From NCBI GenBank assembly GCA_002292325.1, contig DBBR01000032.1, positions 1 to 15,850 of the forward strand: a DNA stretch of 15,850 bases. Reading direction: 5' to 3'. The notes under the pieces are model-generated. The model searched no databases, was not told the origin of the DNA, and saw only the letters and a program-made list of their open reading frames with translations. Numbering within the stretch: the stretch's first letter is position 1; the number at the start of each line of letters is the position of its first letter. Shown piece after piece: positions 8,701 to 13,503 of this stretch. The DNA is from Flavobacteriales bacterium UBA979. GTDB taxonomy: Bacteria > Bacteroidota > Bacteroidia > Flavobacteriales_D > Sanyastnellaceae. The position numbers and the translations under genes are program-made.

Positions 8701-10771
8701 CCCATGAATCGTAAGCCGCATCAGGAATCAAAGGGAACACCAACGGATTGATGCTTTGACCTAAAGCTCCTCCAGCCTCATGCTGGAAAAATGAGGTCGT
8801 CGTATGAATGAAAGAAGGATTGATATCGTCTCCCGCAACGGCACTGACAAAGTCATCTTGATTTTCACACAAAGCGTAAATCCGATAGGTGACATGCCCC
8901 GTGAGGTCACTTTCGCCCACGAATCCTTCATGCACTGCATACGCCTCCACTTCAATGCAGTACCCTTCATACGCCTCATAATTGCACGCCATTGAATCGT
9001 GACAAGCAGCAGGGTATTGGCAAGATCCATCGTTGTCGGTTGAATTGGCATCAAAATTTGAAGCCAGCGCATCCGTGCAGCCAGGGAGTTCCAATTCATT
9101 GCAAACTCCATCACCGTCGTTGTCATTCAAACAATTTCCCGTACAATCGTAAAACTCGTCGGCAAATAGACATGATGCATTATCGGCTGTGGTGTATGCT
9201 TCATCGTAATTGCACGCATCCATGATCATGCAGCCTATGCAACTCGTGAATTCACAACTCCCATCTGAAGCAGTCGCCTCCGGGTTGTAGTTGCAGGCCA
9301 GTGGATTCGTGCATCCGCTAATGGCATAGACGCAGCTCCCATCGTTTTCTGTCGCGACAGGGTCGAAATTCATAGCGTCTTCGTCTGTGCAACCAAGTTC
9401 TTCAAACTCATCACAAATACCATCTCCATCAGCATCAGAAAGGCAATCTCCAACGCAATCGTATCCATCTTCCGCAAATTGACAATCCGCCGCATCCGAA
9501 ATTGTATAGCTTGGGTCATAATTGCACGCAGTCGAATTCATACAACCGATGCAACTGGTGAAATCACAACTGCCATCGGAAGTGTTGGCGGTTGGATCGT
9601 AATTGCAAGCCAAAGGATTGAGGCATCCATTGAAAGCACAGCTGCCGTCGTCTATTGTGGCGGTTGGATCATAATTGTCTGCATCAACCGAAGTACAACC
9701 AGCACACGAACTGTATTCACAAGACCCATCGTTTGAAGTTGCTTCCGCATCGTAATTGCACGCATTGGAGAAAGTACAGCCAAGGGTTTCGCAACTCACA
9801 TAATCACATGTTCCATCATTGTATATCGCATCAGGATCGTAATTGCATGCCGTGGCATCTGTGCAACCTGTGCAAGCGAGATAATCACACGAACCATCTT
9901 CTTCCGTAGCATTGGGATTAAAATTACACGCCCAGCTATCCATGCATCCTACACAGGTGCCATACTCACAGCTGCCATCGTCTTCAGATGCATTTTCATC
10001 GAAATTGCAGGCATCGGGATCCGTGCAACCAGGATACGCCTGTGAAGGCAGTACATCCCAAACATCCGTTCCTTCGAAAGCTTGTTGCACTTGTTCCGAA
10101 CCCAATCCGGGATCGGCAGGAATAATTTGGGCGTTCAACGTACCAGAAGGAAGGCCCGCAGTCGTCACCTGCATGACCAAAACCCTCAAATCCTCCCCGG
10201 CATATCCATTGGCTGTGCCACTGAGTAAAAACCATGCACCCCCTAATTCGTCATCGACAATGAACCCTTCCCCGTCGGTTGGTGTTCCAGAAACGAAGTT
10301 TTGCAAAAATGGTTGGTCTTCACTTTGCAGCGCTGAAACATCAGCTTCTCCACCACCATTTGGGGAGCTTTCTAAGCCGATGGTTACCCAACTATCATAT
10401 GCCACTTCTGGAAAATAATCTACGACAATGGGAAGAATTCCTCCAGCGGTAGACCCCGTTGCAAACGGGCTATTGAACATGGGCGCATCCAGGGACAACG
10501 TCATGGGCGCTGCATCTCCCCCATAAATAGCCGAAACGAAGTCTTCCGGATCATTCAGTTCTAGATAGAACCGATAGGTCGTTTGGCCTGCCAATTCAGC
10601 TACGCCTTGGACACCGTCATGTACCATGAACTCTTCAACAACAAACGTGCTCGCTTGAGACCAGGCAAAAGACATCCCTGCGAAGAAGTATATAAGAAGT
10701 GCGTGAATCACACCCAAAAGTCGGTAAGAATAGCCCATAATCAAATCAAGAAGTTGAGAGGTACGCTTCAT
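5798..10771 (-). CDS. Protein B: giant mosaic secreted protein with three DSWVTIG domains, Cys-rich modules, HYR-like and SprB-like domains and T9SS sorting domain
   Basis: The start chosen is the ATG at 10769-10771, not the GTG at 10778, because GGAGGT lies 7 bases upstream of the ATG; the product is then 1657 residues. Residues 1-40 are a signal peptide with a long n-region (core LLGVIHALLIYFF, end WSQA). Order: DSWVTIG domain (42-220); twelve Cys modules (249-607, the last degenerate) with two Ca-loop modules (437, 541); DSWVTIG copy 2 (606-785); one Ca-loop module (809) and one Cys module (833); two HYR/Ig-like domains (858-1027, with CTRTFYATDDSGN and TFDACGNEADW); two Cys modules (1030, 1080) with a Ca-loop (1056); DSWVTIG copy 3 (1113-1290); three Cys modules (1310, 1336, 1386) with a Ca-loop (1362); two SprB-like repeats (1408-1567); T9SS C-terminal domain (1574-1657, DVFPNPANDVVHV). 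It is probably an extracellular surface or matrix protein; no enzyme motif was seen. It likely arose by fusion or duplication of protein A-like units. Confidence 0.9.
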   Translation of the reverse strand: MKRTSQLLDLIMGYSYRLLGVIHALLIYFFAGMSFAWSQASTFVVEEFMVHDGVQGVAELAGQTTYRFYLELNDPEDFVSAIYGGDAAPMTLSLDAPMFNSPFATGSTAGGILPIVVDYFPEVAYDSWVTIGLESSPNGGGEADVSALQSEDQPFLQNFVSGTPTDGEGFIVDDELGGAWFLLSGTANGYAGEDLRVLVMQVTTAGLPSGTLNAQIIPADPGLGSEQVQQAFEGTDVWDVLPSQAYPGCTDPDACNFDENASEDDGSCEYGTCVGCMDSWACNFNPNATEEDGSCDYLACTGCTDATACNYDPDAIYNDGTCDYVSCETLGCTFSNACNYDAEATSNDGSCEYSSCAGCTSVDADNYDPTATIDDGSCAFNGCLNPLACNYDPTANTSDGSCDFTSCIGCMNSTACNYDPSYTISDAADCQFAEDGYDCVGDCLSDADGDGICDEFEELGCTDEDAMNFDPVATENDGSCVYAISGCTNPLACNYNPEATASDGSCEFTSCIGCMIMDACNYDEAYTTADNASCLFADEFYDCTGNCLNDNDGDGVCNELELPGCTDALASNFDANSTDNDGSCQYPAACHDSMACNYEAYEGYCIEVEAYAVHEGFVGESDLTGHVTYRIYALCENQDDFVSAVAGDDINPSFIHTTTSFFQHEAGGALGQSINPLVFPLIPDAAYDSWVTIGLESSAQGENGESGVSVLEGLEPWVEPFESGGSLVMSDDLGGVWYILNGASNGVAGDDLKVLLGQFTTDGNLDGQLYVQFFENGDGINGGFNKMIGLQDACGLPSFAGCEYPLVAYNCDGVCLADADEDGICDEFEIAGCTDPEATNYLPEASDDDGSCDYFVDPCLVDVIPPVFTFVPADSTVQCDQPMPTTMATAEDECDESVQVMFIDGPIEFVYDCAPYNYLCTRTFYATDDSGNQAEAVQMITVADTLAPEILNLPASEIWVNEQEGEDFPDPFIAVQDACDANAQWSSIDEMISQSGDTLTYHRTYTTFDACGNEADWTQTIHLIVAVDGCTDSVACNFNPDATNDDGSCSYAGDFVDCDGLCLNDSDGDGVCDESEIAGCTAPTACNFNSLATDEDGACDFCSCANDEILSFGLEIDTVAVHDTGALAGMVTYRLFVTTILETDFVSAVYGNVEDTLLLSAETGWHQDAMGSHLAQAINPGLYSSFPELAYDSWVTIGIDQPASEGENQVNAVGESGAEGWVAQFESGNDLVMDDEIGGSWFILNGGSNGIAGDDLRVLIAQVTTLGSMQGQLNVQVFNDGDNGASSLHQFHFDGTTWTNPPVFPNACGCMDSEALNFDAEAVYDDGLCAYPVLGCTDEEACNFNVAATDEDGSCAYPEPGFDCAGECLFDSDADGICDEFEVPGCTDSSAINFDVNATDDDGSCVFCELMLDVAASNVSCAEAADGSLIVSAQGAYPDSGEVMYQLLPQDVFQTDSVFNGLPGGVYIVVATDESGCEAVVEVDVEEPAPLLVLLDEVTGSAPGEEQGSIAVSVSGGSAPYSFNWIQLDGTFLSDEEDILGLDPGVYQLTVSDANECFTTSFEIIVEAIVGVAEVSDADVDVFPNPANDVVHVTIPKDLGFARIEWFDMRGKLMASKEIAPHLYSLKMDVSDWPGGMYLMTIQSSSAVIQRKMKVSR
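5801..6052 (-). other. T9SS type A C-terminal sorting domain of protein B
   Basis: Residues 1574-1657: VDVFPNPANDVVHVTIP opens the domain, IEWFDMRGKLMASKEI is the middle, GGMYLMTIQSSSAVIQRKMK is the end. This is the standard order of the Bacteroidota sorting domain. Confidence 0.88.
6071..6550 (-). repeat. Two SprB-like repeats in protein B
   Basis: Residues 1408-1485 and 1487-1567. Each has a strand-rich unit ending in GGVYIVVATDESGCE or PGVYQLTVSDANECF, the G-x-Y-x2-x-V-x-D-x-N/S-x-C signature of SprB repeats, known from the Flavobacterium gliding adhesin SprB. Confidence 0.75.
6902..7435 (-). other. DSWVTIG domain, copy 3 of protein B
   Basis: Residues about 1113-1290. Landmarks: VHDTGALAGMVTYRLFV, TDFVSAVYGN, INPGLYSSFPELAYDSWVTIG, MDDEIGGSWFILNG, NGIAGDDLRVLIAQVTT and GQLNVQVFNDGDNG. 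It is the copy most like a consensus. Confidence 0.8.
7691..8200 (-). other. Two HYR/Ig-like domains in protein B
   Basis: Residues 858-1027 contain two beta-sandwich-like units. The first runs from IPPVFTFVPADSTVQCDQ to AVQMITVAD, with FYATDDSGNQ; the second from LAPEILNLPASEIWV to IHLIVAV, with TFDACGNEADW. The D-x-C/S-GN and 'APEI' patterns are those of HYR-type domains, common in Bacteroidota surface proteins with adhesive or structural roles. Confidence 0.6.
8417..8956 (-). other. DSWVTIG domain, copy 2 of protein B
   Basis: Residues about 606-785. Landmarks: AYAVHEGFVGESDLTGHVTYRIYALC, DFVSAVAGDD split by a variable stretch, INPLVFPLIPDAAYDSWVTIG, SDDLGGVWYILNG, NGVAGDDLKVLLGQFTTDG and GQLYVQFFENGDG. 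It directly abuts a degenerate Cys module (residues 590-605). Confidence 0.8.
8942..10027 (-). repeat. First Cys-rich module array of protein B
   Basis: Residues 249-610 hold Cys modules at 249, 276, 303, 332, 359, 383, 410, 461, 487, 514, 565 and a degenerate one at 590, with Ca-loop-like modules at 437 and 541 (DADGDGICDEFE, DNDGDGVCNELE). Spacing between modules is mostly 24-29 residues, or about 50 where a Ca-loop module intervenes. Smaller groups of the same modules lie at 8210-8275, 7466-7684 and 6548-6844. Confidence 0.88.
10112..10648 (-). other. DSWVTIG domain, copy 1 of protein B
   Basis: Residues about 42-220, directly after the signal peptide. Landmarks: FMVHDGVQGVAELAGQTTYRFYL, EDFVSAIYGGDAAPM, VVDYFPEVAYDSWVTIG, VDDELGGAWFLLSG, NGYAGEDLRVLVMQVTT and GTLNAQI. 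Confidence 0.8.
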
Positions 10772-10777
10772 TCTACG

Positions 10778-10786
10778 CACCTCCGA
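10778..10786 (-). promoter_or_regulatory. Shine-Dalgarno site of protein B gene
   Basis: On the - strand GGAGGT stands 7 bases before the ATG at 10771, a textbook ribosome-binding site and unusual among the genes here, which otherwise lack one. It decides the start in favour of this ATG over the in-frame GTG that overlaps the site. Confidence 0.6.
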
Positions 10787-10812
10787 CCTCTACGGTTTCG
10801 ATTTTCTGATAA

Positions 10813-10865
10813 TAAAAAAGGGCCCGAAGGCCCTATGAGAAAATAAAAAAGGGCCCGAAGGCCCT
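10813..10865 (-). terminator. Tandem duplicated terminators after protein C gene
   Basis: Two identical 24-base segments at 10811-10834 and 10842-10865 (31-base period) each contain the stem AGGGCC / GGCCCT. Read on the - strand the loop is TTCG (the very stable UUCG tetraloop in RNA) and each stem is followed by six T. They lie 24 bases past the protein C stop and 42 bases ahead of the protein B ATG. The right-hand copy is also flanked by TTTTT on the + strand side. Confidence 0.9.
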
Positions 10866-10889
10866 TTTTCTATAAGAAAGAATTGAACA

Positions 10890-13298
10890 TTATTGCTTTA
10901 GCAATTGAATCGTATGCCGTGCTCCGTTAGAAGACAATTCCAATTGGTAGGCTCCAGCTGACATGCCGGTCAAATCAATTGAGGCCTGCATTGAACCCCA
11001 CGCTTGATTGATTGTTTGTGACCAGACCAAGCGCGCTTGGGCATCATAAACGTTCAACATAACAGCCTCACCGTTTGCACGAGCCAGAGCGAGATTGTAT
11101 AAGCCGTAACTAGGATTTGGACTTACAACTACATCTTGCAGGAATGAATATTCACCTACACCGACAGGAACACCAAACACCTCCGTCGTTGAACATCCAT
11201 TGGCATCGGTCACTGTCACTGAATATTCACCCGCTATCAATCCAGTCAAGTCTTCATCTGCACTGGTGAAATTGTCCGGGCCTGTCCAAGCGAACGTATT
11301 GCCGCCGTTTCCTCCCTCTACTGTGATATCAAGTTCACCGTCTCCCGCACCTGTATCGTTTACAATTACACCGGATACAGACAACTCAGCCGGCTCATCA
11401 ACCGTTGCTTCTACGGATGCTTGACATCCATTGGAATCCTGAACATAAAACGTGTAAGTTCCAGCTGCTATTTCCGTGAACATCGGAGAGGAACCGAAAT
11501 CAGAACCATCCGCGCTGTATTCAAATAGACTGGTTCCACCACTTGCTCCCACCTCAATCAATCCATCTGTTTCTCCATTGCATGAAACTGCTGTCGCCGT
11601 TGCACTGGCTGTTACCGCGCTGATGTCATCAACAGTGAACGTTACTTCCGCAGTGCATGCCTCTATGTCAGTCACAAGTACCACGTAATCACCTGGCAAC
11701 AAATCCCCTACCGAATTCACTCCACCAGCATCTTCACCGTTGAATGAAAACATAAGGCCTCCATTGCCACCGGTTGCATCGAATGATACCGCTCCGTCTT
11801 GATCACCATTGCAAGAAATACCACTGGCATTCCCTGTGATCAAAATTGGGTCTGGAGCATCTACCGTGTATTCGTTTGCAGTAGCAGAAATGCAACCGTT
11901 CACATCCATTGCATAGAAGGTGTATATACCACCGCCAATATTGAGAACGCTCCCCGGCGCAAAGTCTACACCATTTGAACTGAACTGCATTCCAGCGGAT
12001 GTTCCAGAACCCCCAATGGTTATAAGCGAGACAACGCCATCATCAGAGTCGGAGCAAGTCGCTCCAGCGATGCCGTTTTGCCCGCCACTTACAGAAACAG
12101 TCAATGCCTGTGGATTGGCAATGGAGATTCCTCCACTCTCAGAAACACATCCATTCGCGTCCATGGCGAAGATGGTGTATAATCCTGAACCGAGGTTCTC
12201 GAAATAAAGCTCACTCATGCTGTCTTCAAACGATGAAGACAAACTATAATTTATTGCACCAGACCCTCCAGAAGATGATCCCGAAATCACGGCATCAGAA
12301 CCTCCATTGCAACTAACTGATTCAGTCATGGCAGCAGAGATCACAATAGCATCTGGAGCAACAACTTCCACTTCGATACTCGTCTCACATCCTGCTCCAT
12401 CCGCAGCAGAGATGGTGTAAACCCCTCCCGGTAGATCATCGAAAATTCCAACAGCTGAAGATGGCGCATCTTCACCAATTCCATACAAGACACCAAGTTG
12501 AGCGCCCGCTGCGGAAACAATAATTTCTCCATCTTCCACACCGGGACATGAATTTGAACTAACCTCCACAACTGACAAATCCAAAGTACACGGATAAATA
12601 CAAGTTTCTCCTGATTCTGTTGCTTCCGGATTGTAATTGTCGGCATCAGGATCCATGCAACCAAATACAGCATCTTCGGAGGAGCTAAAAGGTATTCCTT
12701 CAAAAAGAGCGGATCCCGATTGAGCCCCGTTTACAAAAATCTGAATATTGAAATTTCCTGAAATGACTGCATCGTTTGTAACGGTGAGCTGAGCAATCAA
12801 AACTTTCAAATCGTCCCCTGCTTGGGCGACTTCATCTCCAAACAAAGTGAACCATGACCCTCCATTGTCGGAGTCAACAATGAAATCTCCTCCCGCACTG
12901 AATGAATTGAATGCATCTGTCAAACCTACCGTGTTATTGGATCCTGAAGCCTCATTGACGTTCATGGCACCGATGGTAATCCAAGAATCAAATTCGATCG
13001 AAGGAAATGCGCCAAAAAATGCGGGATTCACCTGCCATCCTTCGTTGTTTCCGAGAGAGTTTTGATAAAAACCCGTAGTCGAAGTCAAATTCAATGGTGC
13101 TGTGGCATCGCCATAAACCGCCGAGATCTCGTCCATTGCGTTCGTGCACATTGCGTACACGTGGTACGTCGTCATTCCATCAAGCTCTGCGATGCTGCCA
13201 TCGTGAACGACAAACGGCTCAACGCTGATTTCTGTTAATTGAGCAAAGCTGCTTCCAAACAGCAAAAAGCTTGCAGAAAGAAGTAAAATGTGTTTCAT
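10890..13298 (-). CDS. Protein C: secreted protein with DSWVTIG domain, six SprB-like repeats and T9SS sorting domain
   Basis: The start chosen is the ATG at 13296-13298, giving 802 residues. A longer frame to 13331 would run into the predicted -7 box at 13329. Residues 1-20 are a classic signal peptide (MKHILLLSASFLLFGSSFAQ). A DSWVTIG-type domain covers about 24-200 (FDSWITIG at 103-110). One degenerate Cys module follows at 214-236 (CMDPDADNYNPEA...TCIY). Six SprB-like repeats fill about 237-708, each with an SCNG-x2-DG start and a GxYTxxAxDxNGC end; the last also has the FAWTGPDNFTSADEDL pattern shared with protein A. Residues 720-802 are a T9SS C-terminal domain (VVVSPNPSYGLYNL, then YDAQARLVWSQ, then GAYQLELSSNGARHTIQLLKQ). 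Surface display or release by type IX secretion is expected; SprB repeats suggest an adhesin or gliding-related filament component, which is inference. Confidence 0.9.
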   Translation of the reverse strand: MKHILLLSASFLLFGSSFAQLTEISVEPFVVHDGSIAELDGMTTYHVYAMCTNAMDEISAVYGDATAPLNLTSTTGFYQNSLGNNEGWQVNPAFFGAFPSIEFDSWITIGAMNVNEASGSNNTVGLTDAFNSFSAGGDFIVDSDNGGSWFTLFGDEVAQAGDDLKVLIAQLTVTNDAVISGNFNIQIFVNGAQSGSALFEGIPFSSSEDAVFGCMDPDADNYNPEATESGETCIYPCTLDLSVVEVSSNSCPGVEDGEIIVSAAGAQLGVLYGIGEDAPSSAVGIFDDLPGGVYTISAADGAGCETSIEVEVVAPDAIVISAAMTESVSCNGGSDAVISGSSSGGSGAINYSLSSSFEDSMSELYFENLGSGLYTIFAMDANGCVSESGGISIANPQALTVSVSGGQNGIAGATCSDSDDGVVSLITIGGSGTSAGMQFSSNGVDFAPGSVLNIGGGIYTFYAMDVNGCISATANEYTVDAPDPILITGNASGISCNGDQDGAVSFDATGGNGGLMFSFNGEDAGGVNSVGDLLPGDYVVLVTDIEACTAEVTFTVDDISAVTASATATAVSCNGETDGLIEVGASGGTSLFEYSADGSDFGSSPMFTEIAAGTYTFYVQDSNGCQASVEATVDEPAELSVSGVIVNDTGAGDGELDITVEGGNGGNTFAWTGPDNFTSADEDLTGLIAGEYSVTVTDANGCSTTEVFGVPVGVGEYSFLQDVVVSPNPSYGLYNLALARANGEAVMLNVYDAQARLVWSQTINQAWGSMQASIDLTGMSAGAYQLELSSNGARHTIQLLKQ
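10893..11141 (-). other. T9SS type A C-terminal sorting domain of protein C
   Basis: Residues 720-802: SPNPSYGLYNLAL, then MLNVYDAQARLVWSQTI, then DLTGMSAGAYQLELSS and a basic ending. The order and spacing match those of the other three secreted proteins. Confidence 0.87.
11175..12590 (-). repeat. Six SprB-like repeats in protein C
   Basis: Units start near residues 237, 314, 399, 483, 560 and 638, about 75-85 residues each. Recurrent landmarks are S-x-SCNG-x2-DG near the start, a GGxG turn, and G-x-Y-T-x6-NGC near the end. Sequence similarity between units is modest at DNA level, pointing to old duplications. Confidence 0.8.
12699..13229 (-). other. DSWVTIG domain, copy in protein C
   Basis: Residues about 24-200. 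Landmarks: VHDGSIAELDGMTTYHVYA, DEISAVYGDATAPLNL, TTGFYQNSLG, VNPAFFGAFPSIEFDSWITIG, VDSDNGGSWFTLFG, AGDDLKVLIAQLT and FNIQIFVNG. It is the most divergent of the five copies: Trp is kept, but VTIG becomes ITIG and the NG before AGDD is lost. Confidence 0.78.
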
Positions 13299-13328
13299 GA
13301 GTGTATTTAGTTGTGTTAATCTCAAAAT

Positions 13329-13336
13329 CAAATATA
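13329..13336 (-). promoter_or_regulatory. -7 box upstream of protein C gene
   Basis: On the - strand TATATTTG matches TAnnTTTG and is the same octamer as at gltA. It lies about 31 bases before the chosen ATG. A TTG 15 bases further upstream is closer than the usual -33 spacing, so only the -7 is called. Confidence 0.55.
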
Positions 13337-13444
13337 GAAGGTGCCTTGCAGCAAGCGAGCCTGGTTCAACATATTTATTCGTGAGTTTTCACCGGACTTA
13401 TTGACAAGAGATGAATTTTGCAAATCAGAAAATATCGCGCATGA

Positions 13445-13468
13445 AAGAGGGAGGTTGCCCTCCCTCTT
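13445..13468 (-). terminator. Hairpin terminator after protein D gene
   Basis: A perfect 10-bp stem, AAGAGGGAGG (13445-13454) and CCTCCCTCTT (13459-13468), has loop GCAA when read on the - strand. It starts 36 bases past the protein D stop. The following T-run is weak (TTTCATG), so it may terminate inefficiently. The rest of the 13299-13503 interval holds only the protein C promoter. Confidence 0.7.
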
Positions 13469-13503
13469 CTATTATTTCGACTGCAAGACTCAGACTATTT
13501 GCA

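Noticed and set aside
9912..10418. 168-residue open frame on the + strand within protein B
   Set aside because: It is antisense to the module and DSWVTIG regions and has no recognisable domain; its Ser/Pro/Cys-rich composition reflects the complement of the coding repeats.
13299..13331. 11-residue longer N-terminus for protein C
   Set aside because: It overlaps the predicted -7 box at 13329-13336, and the signal peptide is complete from the ATG at 13298.
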